From Frankiales bacterium (lineage in GTDB: Bacteria > Actinomycetota > Actinomycetes > Mycobacteriales > SCTD01): a DNA stretch of 13,020 bases. The stretch is taken from positions 1 to 13,020 of the forward strand of contig JAODNB010000023.1 in assembly GCA_025464795.1 (NCBI GenBank). The letters run 5' to 3'. The position numbers were made by a program, and so were the translations under genes. Numbering within the stretch: position 1 is the first letter of the stretch; each line of letters opens with the position of its first letter. The notes under the pieces are model-generated. The model was not told where the DNA came from, made no database searches, and saw only the letters and a program-made list of their open reading frames with translations. Shown in pieces: positions 1-6,982 of this stretch.

Positions 1-293
1 GCCGGCAGCCACTCCGCCAGGGTGTCGAAGGACCCCTGTACGAAGGACAGCTCGCCCGACAGCAGCAGGTTGATGAAGGTGCGGACCTGGGCCGTGACGT
101 CGGTCCAGGCGGCGGGGCTCAGCGCGATGACCGTGTCGCCGGTGCTGTCAGCGCTCTCGGTGACCTGGCCGTCCTCGACGCGGTAGGTCAGTGCTTGGTC
201 GCCGACGCGGAAGCTCACGGGTCGGGCCTGGGTGAGGCAGCCGAGCAGGCGCTCGGTGTCGAGGTCGGCGGGACGTGCCGGCGCCAGCGTCAT
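1..293 (-). CDS. Truncated CDS of uncertain family (N-terminal 97 residues)
   Basis: An open frame runs from an ATG at 293-291 on the minus strand off the left edge of the window, so only the first 97 residues are seen. The protein begins MTLAPARPADLDTERLLG, and the visible part reads as a small alpha/beta domain (RPVSFRVGDQALTYRV, then DTVIALSPAAWTDV, then GELSFVQGSFDTLAEWLP). The pattern resembles the SCP2-like N-terminal segment that I recall from some actinobacterial phytanoyl-CoA dioxygenase-family proteins. That is memory, not a search, and the catalytic part is not in the window. A GGAGGT sequence at 320-315 lies 21 bases from the ATG, which is too far for normal use, and no better in-frame start is visible upstream. 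The gene lies downstream of phoU on the same strand, 63 bases away, and could be read through from the pst operon. That it is coding is likely; the product is uncertain. Confidence 0.6.
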   Translation of the reverse strand, partial: MTLAPARPADLDTERLLGCLTQARPVSFRVGDQALTYRVEDGQVTESADSTGDTVIALSPAAWTDVTAQVRTFINLLLSGELSFVQGSFDTLAEWLP

Positions 294-328
294 GGGTCGC
301 AGTGTGCAACCCGTACCTCCCTCTCGTA

Positions 329-348
329 CAGGCCCCTCTGGGCGCCTG
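329..348 (-). terminator. Weak imperfect hairpin after phoU
   Basis: CAGGC (329-333) pairs with GCCTG (344-348), and inner C/G pairs follow after one mismatch. It lies 9 bases beyond the phoU stop and could end the pst-phoU transcript. There is no U-tract, which is common in high-GC genomes. The stem is short, so this is only a possibility. Confidence 0.25.
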
Positions 349-356
349 GGACGGGA

Positions 357-1025
357 TCAGGCGTCGGCGGCGTAGGACTCGGGGTCGGAGTGCTCCCCCG
401 TGACGAGGTAGGTGACCGCGTGCGAGACCGACACCGCGTGGTCAGCGAGGCGCTCGTAGTAGCGGCCGAGGAGCGCGAGGTCGATGGCCGCCTCGACGCC
501 GTGCTCGAAGTTCTCGGACAGGAGCTTCTCGAAGAGCTCGGCGTGCAGCTCGTCGATGGTGTCGTCATCGGCCAGCAGCTGGGCCGCCAGGGTCAGGTCG
601 CGGGTGGCGATGACCGTCCCGGCCTTGATGGCGATGCGGGTCGCGGCCTGCCCCATCTCCAGGATCGTCGCGCGCAGCTCGACGGGGACGACCGTGGCGG
701 GGTGGCGTCGCTTCGCGACCTTGGCGATGTGCACCGCGTAGTCGCCCACCCGCTCGAGGTCAGAGCTCATCCGCAGGGCCGTGACGATCGCCCGTAGGTC
801 GATGGCCACGGGCTGCTGACGGGCGAGGAGCTGCACGGCGACGTCATCGAGCTGGCGGTAGAGCTTGTTGACCTCCTCGTCCTGCTCGATCACGGTCTCA
901 GCCGCGCTCAGGTCCGCGTCGAGCAGAGCGGTGGTGGCCTTGCTGACGGCGGAGCCGACCAGGCGGCTCATCTCGATGAGGCCGTCTCCGACCTCGGCGA
1001 GCTGCTCGTGATAGCTGGCTCTCAT
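357..1025 (-). CDS. phoU: PhoU phosphate signalling regulator
   Basis: 222 residues, ATG start at 1025-1023, the usual length for PhoU. PhoU is a cytoplasmic, peripherally membrane-associated all-helical protein. It connects the Pst transporter to the sensor kinase and keeps the Pho response off when phosphate is plentiful. The sequence shows the expected pair of three-helix bundles. Each contains the family's metal-binding E-x3-D signature, here E91-R-V-G-D95 within SSDLERVGDYAVHIAK and E191-R-L-A-D195 within RYYERLADHAVSVS. The start codon is 1 base after the pstB stop, and a GGAAGG ribosome binding site lies inside the end of pstB, so the two are co-transcribed and probably coupled. Its target here would be SenX3, encoded upstream in the same run of genes. 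The family call is secure; the partner assignment is inference from context and from known SenX3/PhoR-PhoU signalling. Confidence 0.96.
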   Translation of the reverse strand: MRASYHEQLAEVGDGLIEMSRLVGSAVSKATTALLDADLSAAETVIEQDEEVNKLYRQLDDVAVQLLARQQPVAIDLRAIVTALRMSSDLERVGDYAVHIAKVAKRRHPATVVPVELRATILEMGQAATRIAIKAGTVIATRDLTLAAQLLADDDTIDELHAELFEKLLSENFEHGVEAAIDLALLGRYYERLADHAVSVSHAVTYLVTGEHSDPESYAADA

Positions 1026-1026
1026 G

Positions 1027-1803
1027 TCAGCCGAACCTTCCCGTGATGTAGTCCTCGGTGCGCTTCTCCGAGGGGTTGCTGAAGATGGTCGACGTGTCGT
1101 CGATCTCGATGAGGCGGCCGGGCTCCCCGGTGGCTTCGAGGGAGAAGAAGCCGGTGCGGTCGCTCACCCGCGCCGCCTGCTGCATGTTGTGCGTGACGAT
1201 GACGATGGTGAAGCGGTCCTTGAGGTCGGTCATCAGGTCCTCGATGGCCAGGGTGCTGATCGGGTCGAGCGCGGAGCAGGGCTCGTCCATGAGCAGCACC
1301 TGGGGCTCGACGGCGATGGCGCGGGCGATGCACAGCCGCTGCTGCTGACCACCGGACAGCCCGGCGCCGGGCTTGCTCAGGCGGTCCTTCACCTCGTTCC
1401 AGAGGTTGGCCCCGCGCAGGGACCGCTCGACCGCCTCGTCGAGGGTCTGCTTTCCCTTGATGCCGTTGAGCTTCAGACCCGCGGCGACGTTGTCGTAGAT
1501 GGACATCGTCGGGAACGGGTTCGGGCGCTGGAAGACCATGCCGATGGTCCGGCGGACGGCGACCGCGTCTACGCCCACGCCGTACAGGTCCTCTGAGTCG
1601 AGCAGGACCTTTCCCTCGACCCGCGCTCCGGGGATGACCTCGTGCATGCGGTTGAGCGTGCGCAGGAACGTGGACTTGCCGCAGCCGGACGGCCCGATGA
1701 GGGCCGTGACGCTCTTGGGCTCGATCGTGAGGCTGACGCCGTCGATGGCCTTGAACCCGCCGTAGTAGGCGGCCACGTCGGTGGCGGTGATGCGCTTGGC
1801 CAT
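1027..1803 (-). CDS. pstB: PstB, phosphate ABC transporter ATPase
   Basis: 258 residues, ATG at 1803-1801, a normal length for PstB. It is the cytoplasmic ATPase that powers phosphate import through PstC/PstA. All ABC elements are present: Walker A GPSGCGKST (37-45), Q-loop with Q92 in VFQRPNPFP, signature LSGGQQQR (149-156), Walker B VLLMDEP (169-175) and switch histidine H205 in VTHNMQQA. The QRPNPFPTMSIYDN and DEPCSALDPIST stretches are typical of PstB rather than of other ABC ATPases. The same frame stays open far upstream through pstA, but the MAKRITATDV start fits the family, has AAGGA six to seven bases ahead, and lies 2 bases after the pstA stop. It is part of the compact pstSCAB-phoU operon. 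Confidence 0.97.
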   Translation of the reverse strand: MAKRITATDVAAYYGGFKAIDGVSLTIEPKSVTALIGPSGCGKSTFLRTLNRMHEVIPGARVEGKVLLDSEDLYGVGVDAVAVRRTIGMVFQRPNPFPTMSIYDNVAAGLKLNGIKGKQTLDEAVERSLRGANLWNEVKDRLSKPGAGLSGGQQQRLCIARAIAVEPQVLLMDEPCSALDPISTLAIEDLMTDLKDRFTIVIVTHNMQQAARVSDRTGFFSLEATGEPGRLIEIDDTSTIFSNPSEKRTEDYITGRFG

Positions 1804-1805
1804 GT

Positions 1806-2840
1806 TCAGTCCTTCAGACGGGTGCGGCGGGCGATGAGCCGTGCCACGAGGTTGAGGAGCAGGACCAGCAGCAGCAGGGTGAGCGCGCCTGCCCAGGCGC
1901 GGTCGACGGCGGCCTGCTGGGGCTGACCCGCTTGCGCGAACACGAAGCTCGGCAGCCCGGCTTGCTGTCCCTTGAACGGGTTGCTGTTGATGGAGTCGAA
2001 GTTGAGCGCCGTGAGAAGCAGCGGTGCGGTCTCGCCGGTGACGCGGGCGATGGCCAGGACGATGCCGGTGGTGATCCCGCTGGCGGCCGTCGGGAGGACC
2101 ACGCGAAGGACCATCTTCCAGCGCGAGACCCCGAGGGCGAGGGAGGCCTCGCGCAGGGAGTCGGGGACGAGGCCGAGGACGACCTCGGTGGTGCGTACGA
2201 CGGTGGGCAGCATGAGGATCGCCAGCGCGAGGGACGCCGCGAACCCGCTGAAGCCCCGGCCGAGTGCGAGCACCCAGAAGGTGAACACGAACAGACCGGC
2301 GACGATCGACGGGACGCCGGTCATGACGTCGGTGACGAAGCGGACCGCGCTGACGAGCCAGCCGCGCCCGTGCTCGACGACGTAGATCGCAGCGAGCAGC
2401 CCGAGGGGGATCGCGATGAGGCTCGCGAGCCCGACCTGCTCCAGGGTTCCGAGGATCGCGTGGTAGGCGCCACCGTTGCTGTCGCGGGGGCCGATGCCGC
2501 GCAGCGAGTGCGTCAGGAAGTTCGCGTCGAAGCGGCGGGAGCCGTTCTTGACGACCAGGGCGATGACGCTGACCAGCGGGACGAGGGCCAGCAGGAAGGA
2601 GCCCCAGGCGAGGTTCGTGAAGGTCCGGTCCACGGCGGCGCGCCGGCCCTCGACCGCCAGCACGAGAGCGAAAGCGAGCAGGAGGTAGGCCAGGCCGGTG
2701 ACGACGACCGTCAGGGCGGTGCTCGAGCTGCCGGCGCCGCGGACCAGGCCCAGGGCCGCGAGGACGGACACCGTCCCGAGCCCGTAGAGGGCTGCCGTGG
2801 AGACCGAGCGCGTCGGCCGCAGGGCGGTGAGGGTCGTCAT
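1806..2840 (-). CDS. pstA: PstA, phosphate ABC transporter permease
   Basis: 344 residues, ATG at 2840-2838. It is the second membrane subunit of the phosphate importer and pairs with PstC. Two hydrophobic helices at about 17-33 and 41-63 precede the core, which is an N-terminal extension compared with E. coli PstA (about 300 residues). The core has further helices at about 76-98, 135-155, 172-193, 200-222, 254-277 and 315-336. The cytoplasmic EAA coupling loop, which docks on PstB, is seen at 231-250 (EASLALGVSRWKMVLRVVLP). RVTGETAPLLLTA (266-278) is a PstA hallmark. The start overlaps the pstC stop as ATGA (2840-2837), so translation is probably coupled, and the stop is 2 bases before pstB. 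The call is secure; helix limits are read by eye. Confidence 0.96.
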   Translation of the reverse strand: MTTLTALRPTRSVSTAALYGLGTVSVLAALGLVRGAGSSSTALTVVVTGLAYLLLAFALVLAVEGRRAAVDRTFTNLAWGSFLLALVPLVSVIALVVKNGSRRFDANFLTHSLRGIGPRDSNGGAYHAILGTLEQVGLASLIAIPLGLLAAIYVVEHGRGWLVSAVRFVTDVMTGVPSIVAGLFVFTFWVLALGRGFSGFAASLALAILMLPTVVRTTEVVLGLVPDSLREASLALGVSRWKMVLRVVLPTAASGITTGIVLAIARVTGETAPLLLTALNFDSINSNPFKGQQAGLPSFVFAQAGQPQQAAVDRAWAGALTLLLLVLLLNLVARLIARRTRLKD

Positions 2841-3814
2841 CCGAGCCGCCGGCGGGCTGAGCGGACGACGATGAGGCGGGCCAGCGCGTTGACCGCGAAG
2901 GTGATGACGAACAGCACGAGACCGGTGGCGATGAGAGCGCCGCGGCCGCCCTGTGCGTACTCGCTGAACTTCTGCGCGATGTTCGCAGCGATCGTGTTCC
3001 CACCCGAGCCGAGGATCTTGGTGGTGATCTGCGAGCTGGTGCCTAGCACCAGAGCGACGGCGATGGTCTCGCCGAGCGCGCGCCCGAGCCCGAGCATGAT
3101 CGCGCTCGTGATCCCTGGCCAGCTGGGGGGGAGCACCGCCGTGCGGATCGCTTCCCAGCGGGTGGCTCCCAGGGCGAGGGCCGCCTCCCTCAACGACGGG
3201 GAGACCTGCAGGAGGACCTCGCGAGACAGCGCGGCGATGATCGGCAGGACCATGATGGCCAGCACGAGGCTGGCAAGCAGCACCGACCGGCCGTACCGAC
3301 CGCCGGTGTCGCCGAACAGCGGGAACCAGCCGAGGGCGCTGTTGAGGCCCGAGTTGACCGACTGCAGGTGGCGGTCCAGGTAGGCGATGCCCCAGAGGCC
3401 GTAGACGACAGACGGTACGGCGGCGAGCAGGTCGACGATCCCGCCGAGCAGGCCGGCGAGCCTTCGGGGCGCGTACTGGGTCACGAAGATCGCGACGCCG
3501 AGGGCCACCGGGACGGCCAGGACCATGGCGATGAGGCTGGTGATGACGGTCCCGGAGACGAGGACCGCGATGCCGAAGGTCGGCCTGTCCGCTTCGGGCA
3601 GGAAGGCCTTGGTCGTGAGGAAGCTGGTGGTGTCGTCGCGCAGGGCCGGTACTGCCTGGACGACGAGGAACGCTCCGATCGCGACGATCGTGAGGACCAG
3701 CGCGATGCCGGACGCCCCGGTGAGGGCGAAGAACACGCGGTCACCTCGCCCGGTCGACCCCCCGGACAGCGCCGACGACGGGGCCACGGTCGGGTCCGCG
3801 ACCGGTGTCGTCAT
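2837..3814 (-). CDS. pstC: PstC, phosphate ABC transporter permease
   Basis: 325 residues from the ATG at 3814-3812. An in-frame ATG 60 codons upstream was rejected because that extension is arginine- and serine-rich, crosses the intercistronic hairpin and would overlap the end of pstS. The chosen start has a strong GGAGG at 3825-3821, six bases away. The protein is an inner-membrane permease subunit. A polar N-terminus (1-27) is followed by a helix at 28-53, a periplasmic-side segment, and further helices near 83-112, 118-145, 177-198, 234-260 and 293-318. The EAA loop is at 210-229 (EAALALGATRWEAIRTAVLP), and RALGETIAVALVLG (245-258) is typical of PstC. It forms the channel with PstA, energised by PstB. 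It overlaps pstA by 4 bases and lies 85 bases after pstS. Confidence 0.96.
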   Translation of the reverse strand: MTTPVADPTVAPSSALSGGSTGRGDRVFFALTGASGIALVLTIVAIGAFLVVQAVPALRDDTTSFLTTKAFLPEADRPTFGIAVLVSGTVITSLIAMVLAVPVALGVAIFVTQYAPRRLAGLLGGIVDLLAAVPSVVYGLWGIAYLDRHLQSVNSGLNSALGWFPLFGDTGGRYGRSVLLASLVLAIMVLPIIAALSREVLLQVSPSLREAALALGATRWEAIRTAVLPPSWPGITSAIMLGLGRALGETIAVALVLGTSSQITTKILGSGGNTIAANIAQKFSEYAQGGRGALIATGLVLFVITFAVNALARLIVVRSARRRLG

Positions 3815-3820
3815 GCAGGT

Positions 3821-3825
3821 CCTCC
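3821..3825 (-). promoter_or_regulatory. Ribosome binding site of pstC
   Basis: GGAGG on the minus strand, six bases before the ATG at 3814. This site decides the pstC start against the longer open frame. It lies downstream of the intercistronic hairpin, so pstC can be translated independently of pstS. Confidence 0.8.
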
Positions 3826-3849
3826 TTGTTCGGGCCTTGTACGTGCCTG

Positions 3850-3880
3850 CGCCGCGGGTCCCTGGACGGGACCCGCGGCG
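3850..3880 (-). terminator. Perfect 13-bp hairpin between pstS and pstC
   Basis: CGCCGCGGGTCCC (3850-3862) and GGGACCCGCGGCG (3868-3880) are exact reverse complements separated by the 5-base loop TGGAC. On the minus strand the hairpin begins 20 bases after the pstS stop and ends 36 bases before the pstC start. No U-tract follows. It could be a partial terminator or an mRNA-stabilising structure that makes PstS more abundant than the channel subunits, as is known for binding-protein genes of ABC operons. The structure is seen directly; the role is inferred. Confidence 0.75.
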
Positions 3881-3899
3881 GGAGGCGTGAGCGGTTGTC

Positions 3900-5006
3900 C
3901 TAGCTGAGCGTGGCCACGATCGCGCTGACCTTGGAGGCGAGCTCTGTAGGGAGCGGGGCGAAGCCGGCGTCTGCGGCGCTGGCCTGTCCGACACCGGTGG
4001 CGTAGGTGAGGAAGGACTTCAGGAGCGCCTGCTTCGCGGCGTCCTTGCCCTTGGTGCAGACGATCTCGTAGGACACCGCCGTGATCGGGTAGGCACCCGC
4101 GGTCGTGTTCGCGAAGTCGTACTTCACCTTGAGGTCGTTGCCGCTGTCGGGGACGGAAGCGCCTGCCAGCGCCTTGGTCACGCTGGCGGCGCTGAGCTCG
4201 GTGTACTCGCCGGCGCCGTTCTTCACCTTGGCGGACTGCAGGCCAGCGGACTCGACGAAGGAGACCTCGACGTAGGTCACGCCGCCCTCGGTGCCGGCAA
4301 CGGCCTGCGAGACGCCGTCGCTCTTGGAGGCGCCCTGGATGCTGGAGGCCCACTTCAGCTCCTTGCCGGTGCCGAGCTTCCACGCCGCTCCGGCGTCTGC
4401 CGTGAGGAACTTCGAGAGCACGTCGGTGGTGCCGGAGGAGTCGTCGCGGTGCACGGCGGTGATCGCGGTGCTGGGGAGCGTCACACCAGGGTTGTCGGTC
4501 TTGATCTCAGCGGCGTCCCACTTCGTGATGCTGCCCTGGAAGATGCCGGCGATCGTGGCCGGGCTGAGCTGCAGGCCCTGAACGTCTTTGAGGTTGTAGG
4601 CGATCGCGATGCCTCCGGCCGTGACGGGCAGGTGCACGGCGGGTGAGCCGCAGGTCTTGTCGGCCGCGGCCTGCTCGGCGTCCTTCATGGTGGAGTCCGA
4701 GCCCGCGAAGTCGATCGTGCCGGAGCCGAACTGCTTGATGCCGGCACCCGAGCCGATGCCCTGGTAGTCGACGGTCGCACCGGAGCAGGCCGCGGTGTAG
4801 TCCTTGATCCACTGCGCGACGATGTTCTTCTGGAACGTGGAGCCGGCGCCCTTGAGGTCGCCCTTGGCGCAGTCGATCTTCGAGCTGCTGCCGCTGCTGC
4901 CGTTGTTCGAGGGGGTCGCGTTGTTGCTGTCGCTGCCGCAGGCGGTGAGGGAGAGAGCTCCCACGACCACCAGGCCGGCGAGCGAGCCGGTGCGCGAGAC
5001 CTTCAC
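3900..5006 (-). CDS. pstS: PstS, phosphate-binding lipoprotein
   Basis: 368 residues from a GTG at 5006-5004, with AGGA (5018-5015) eight bases ahead. The start is set by the signal peptide that follows: positive VKVSRTGS, a hydrophobic stretch (9-19) and the lipobox LTAC with the lipidated cysteine at C23. A Ser/Asn-rich linker (24-43) tethers the domain to the outer face of the membrane. Compared with E. coli PstS, the phosphate contacts are all present: T57 and F58 in GAGSTF, S86 in GIGSGAG, D104 in FAGSDS, and R187, S191, G192, T193 in HRDDSSGT. Four further cysteines (C46, C74, C119, C317) may form disulfides. It is the first gene of the transporter group and is preceded by a PHO-box array; it delivers phosphate to PstC/PstA. 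The call is very secure. Confidence 0.97.
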   Translation of the reverse strand: MKVSRTGSLAGLVVVGALSLTACGSDSNNATPSNNGSSGSSSKIDCAKGDLKGAGSTFQKNIVAQWIKDYTAACSGATVDYQGIGSGAGIKQFGSGTIDFAGSDSTMKDAEQAAADKTCGSPAVHLPVTAGGIAIAYNLKDVQGLQLSPATIAGIFQGSITKWDAAEIKTDNPGVTLPSTAITAVHRDDSSGTTDVLSKFLTADAGAAWKLGTGKELKWASSIQGASKSDGVSQAVAGTEGGVTYVEVSFVESAGLQSAKVKNGAGEYTELSAASVTKALAGASVPDSGNDLKVKYDFANTTAGAYPITAVSYEIVCTKGKDAAKQALLKSFLTYATGVGQASAADAGFAPLPTELASKVSAIVATLS

Positions 5007-5031
5007 GAGGGGAGTCCTGTCGTTAGTCGGG

Positions 5032-5049
5032 CCCCGGTGCTTCCCGGGG
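5032..5049. repeat. Inverted repeat in the pstS leader
   Basis: CCCCGG (5032-5037) and CCGGGG (5044-5049) form a 6-bp all-GC stem with a 6-base loop, in the regX3-pstS interval 26 bases before the pstS start. It may be part of a regX3 terminator or of the pstS 5' untranslated region. Confidence 0.5.
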
Positions 5050-5052
5050 TCG

Positions 5053-5067
5053 CTCCCATCGTGGGAG
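5053..5067. repeat. Second inverted repeat in the regX3-pstS interval
   Basis: CTCCCA (5053-5058) and TGGGAG (5062-5067) are perfect arms around the 3-base loop TCG. It lies just beside the previous hairpin, between it and the PHO-box array. It could be a regX3 terminator element or an early leader structure of pstS. Confidence 0.5.
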
Positions 5068-5090
5068 TCCGACGTGACCAGCCTGTGGGG

Positions 5091-5123
5091 CTCAGGTGGA
5101 CGGGGGGTGAACGGCGCACGAAC
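5091..5123 (-). promoter_or_regulatory. PHO-box array of three 11-base direct repeats upstream of pstS
   Basis: Read on the minus strand, three units follow without a gap: GTTCGTGCGCC (5123-5113), GTTCACCCCCC (5112-5102) and GTCCACCTGAG (5101-5091). The 11-base period and the GTTCACC-like core match the PHO boxes recognised by actinobacterial PhoP/RegX3-type OmpR-family regulators, best described in Streptomyces. The array ends 84 bases before the pstS start codon and begins 17 bases after the regX3 stop. It is the natural site for RegX3 to activate pstSCAB-phoU when phosphate is scarce. The repeats are seen directly; RegX3 as ligand is inference from the neighbour gene. Confidence 0.75.
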
Positions 5124-5140
5124 CTCCGCCGACGCTTTGC

Positions 5141-5821
5141 TCAGCGTTCGAGCTTGTAGCCGAGGCCTCGGACGGTCATGAGGTGCTTGGGGGCAGCCGG
5201 GTCGGGCTCGATCTTGGCGCGGAGCCGCTTGACGTGGACGTCGAGGGTCTTGGTGTCGCCGACGTAGTCGCTGCCCCACACCCGGTCGATGAGCTGCGCC
5301 CGGGTGAGCACCCGTCCGACGTTGCGCAGCAGCAGCTCGAGCAGGTCGAACTCCTTGAGCGGCAGCTGCACGGCCTCGCCCTGGACGGTCACGAGGTGCC
5401 GATCCACGTCCATGCGCACCGGGCCTGCCTCGAGAGCGGTGCCCTCCTCGGCCGGGGTGCCGCCCTGGCGGCGGAGCACGGCCCGGATGCGGGCCACCAG
5501 CTCGCGGTGGCTGAAGGGCTTCGTGACGTAGTCGTCCGCGCCGAGCTCGAGACCGACGACCTTGTCCACCTCGCTGTCCCGAGCGGTGAGCATGATCACG
5601 GGAACGGTCGAGCGGGTGCGCAGCTCCCGGCAGACCTCGGTGCCGGACAGCCCGGGCAGCATGAGGTCCAGCAGGACGAGGTCTGCGCCGTCGCGGTCGA
5701 AGGCGGCAAGGCCGGCGAGGCCGTCCTCGGCGACCGCGACCTCGAAGCCCTCCTTGCGCAGCATGTACGCCAAGGGCTCGCTGATGGAGTCCTCGTCCTC
5801 GACGACCAGGACTCGGGTCAT
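5141..5821 (-). CDS. regX3: RegX3-type response regulator (OmpR/PhoB family)
   Basis: 226 residues, ATG at 5821-5819, overlapping the senX3 stop as ATGA. It is the DNA-binding half of the phosphate two-component system. The receiver domain (1-118) has the acidic pocket E8/D9, phosphoacceptor D52 in LLDLMLPG, switch residue T79 in MLTARD and K101 in VTKPFSHREL. The C-terminal winged helix (about 130-225) ends in the OmpR-type LMTVRGLGYKLE. Its recognition helix region is DYVGDTKTLDVHVKRLRAKIE (first 20 residues 185-204), closely resembling mycobacterial RegX3. Phosphorylated by SenX3, it should bind the PHO boxes before pstS and possibly before senX3. PhoB/PhoP are the alternative names for the same role; the SenX3-like partner favours RegX3. 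Confidence 0.95.
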   Translation of the reverse strand: MTRVLVVEDEDSISEPLAYMLRKEGFEVAVAEDGLAGLAAFDRDGADLVLLDLMLPGLSGTEVCRELRTRSTVPVIMLTARDSEVDKVVGLELGADDYVTKPFSHRELVARIRAVLRRQGGTPAEEGTALEAGPVRMDVDRHLVTVQGEAVQLPLKEFDLLELLLRNVGRVLTRAQLIDRVWGSDYVGDTKTLDVHVKRLRAKIEPDPAAPKHLMTVRGLGYKLER

Positions 5822-6975
5822 TGCTCTGTCTCCTCTGAGGGGATCGCGGCGGGCAGTCGCAACGTGAACGTGGAGCCGTAGCCCTCGGTGCTGCGCACAG
5901 TGACGGTGCCGCCGTGGTTGGTCGCGACGTGCTTGACGATCGCCAGACCGAGCCCGGTGCCACCGGTGGCGCGGGACCGGGCAGGGTCGGCGCGGTAGAA
6001 GCGCTCGAAGACCCGCTCGACGTCCTTGGCCGCGATGCCGATGCCCTCGTCGACGACGTTGACCTCGACGACCCGGCCGTCCGGCTCCTGAACCATCCGC
6101 GCGCCGATGACCACCCGCGCGTTGTCGGGGCTGTAGTTGACGGCGTTCTCGAGCAGGTTGCCGAGCGCTGTCGTCAGCTGGGCCTCACTGCCGTGGACCT
6201 GGACCCCGTGGTCACCGCTGCGGACGACGGTGATGCCGCGCGACTGGGCCGTCGTCCGGACGCGATCGACGGCCTCGGCCAGCGCGCGGTCGAGCCGGAT
6301 GAGCTCCGGGTCCGGCTGGCGCTCGGCGCCCTCGAGGCGGCTGAGCGCGACCAGGTCCTGCACGAGCGAGCCGAGTCGGGTTGCCTCGCGCTGCGAGCGG
6401 ACTGCGAACCGGCGCACCGCGGCGGGGTCATCGGCAGCGTCCTGCAGCGCCTCGCTCAGCAGCCCGAGAGCCGCGGCCGGGGTCTTCAGCTCGTGCGAGA
6501 CGTTTGCGACGAAGTCCCGGCGGACGTCCTCGAGCCGGCGGGCGTCGGTGACGTCCTCCAGCAGGACCGCCACCGTGCCGTCGCCGACGGGGGCGAGCCG
6601 GGCACGGTAAACCGCCGGGGGGCGCCCCGGCCGTGCCAGTGGTGACTCGAGCTCGGCGTCGTACGGGATGCCGTGGACCCGGGTGTCCCGGACGAGGCGG
6701 CGCAGCTGCGGGAGCGCCGCGAGCACGCCGTCGCGGACCAGCCCGAGCTCGCGCGCCGCGCGGTTGTCGAGCAGCACCTCTTCCGCGACGTCGACGACGA
6801 GGACCGCCACGGGGATGGCCTCGAGGACGGCCGCAGCACCCGGCCCCTCAGTGCCCTGGGGCCGGGGGGGAGCCTGTCGGCGGCGCGAGGTGCTGCTCAG
6901 GACGAGCCCGGCGAGCAGCCCTGCGAGGGAGCAGGCGACCGCGATGGCGACCCACGCAGCGCTGTTGAGGCCCAC
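5818..6975 (-). CDS. senX3: SenX3-type sensor histidine kinase
   Basis: 385 residues from a GTG at 6975-6973. A single membrane helix at about 7-27 is followed at once by an Arg-rich stop-transfer and a cytoplasmic PAS-like region (about 47-145). There is therefore no extracellular sensor domain. The dimerisation/phosphoacceptor region has H161 in RRDFVANVSHELKTP. The ATPase domain shows the N-box N273/N277 (GNLLENAVNYSP), G1 DEGIGI (309-314), FERFYRAD (323-330) and G2 GGTGLGLAIVKH (338-349). RSRATGG followed by GLGLAIVKHVA is nearly identical to what I recall of mycobacterial SenX3. It should phosphorylate RegX3 D52 and be restrained by PhoU when Pst is saturated. It is translationally coupled to regX3. 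No ribosome binding site is seen; a TAGCAT box seven bases ahead suggests a leaderless transcript. Confidence 0.95.
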   Translation of the reverse strand: MGLNSAAWVAIAVACSLAGLLAGLVLSSTSRRRQAPPRPQGTEGPGAAAVLEAIPVAVLVVDVAEEVLLDNRAARELGLVRDGVLAALPQLRRLVRDTRVHGIPYDAELESPLARPGRPPAVYRARLAPVGDGTVAVLLEDVTDARRLEDVRRDFVANVSHELKTPAAALGLLSEALQDAADDPAAVRRFAVRSQREATRLGSLVQDLVALSRLEGAERQPDPELIRLDRALAEAVDRVRTTAQSRGITVVRSGDHGVQVHGSEAQLTTALGNLLENAVNYSPDNARVVIGARMVQEPDGRVVEVNVVDEGIGIAAKDVERVFERFYRADPARSRATGGTGLGLAIVKHVATNHGGTVTVRSTEGYGSTFTLRLPAAIPSEETEQ

Positions 6976-6982
6976 GAGAGCG

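Noticed and set aside
1932..3383. A 483-codon open frame on the plus strand opposite pstA and pstC
   Set aside because: It is antisense to two clear permease genes, is full of Arg, Asp, Glu and Gly with no recognisable fold, and is typical of shadow frames in high-GC DNA.
3828..3849. PHO-box-like sequence GTTCGGGCCTT followed by GTACGTGCCTG on the plus strand
   Set aside because: The second unit departs from GTTCAC, there is no third unit, and it points away from pstC inside the operon. Chance resemblance is more likely.
3815..3994. Upstream extension of pstC by 60 codons
   Set aside because: The extension crosses the 13-bp hairpin and overlaps the end of pstS. It has an unlikely Arg/Ser composition, while a strong ribosome binding site serves the internal ATG at 3814.
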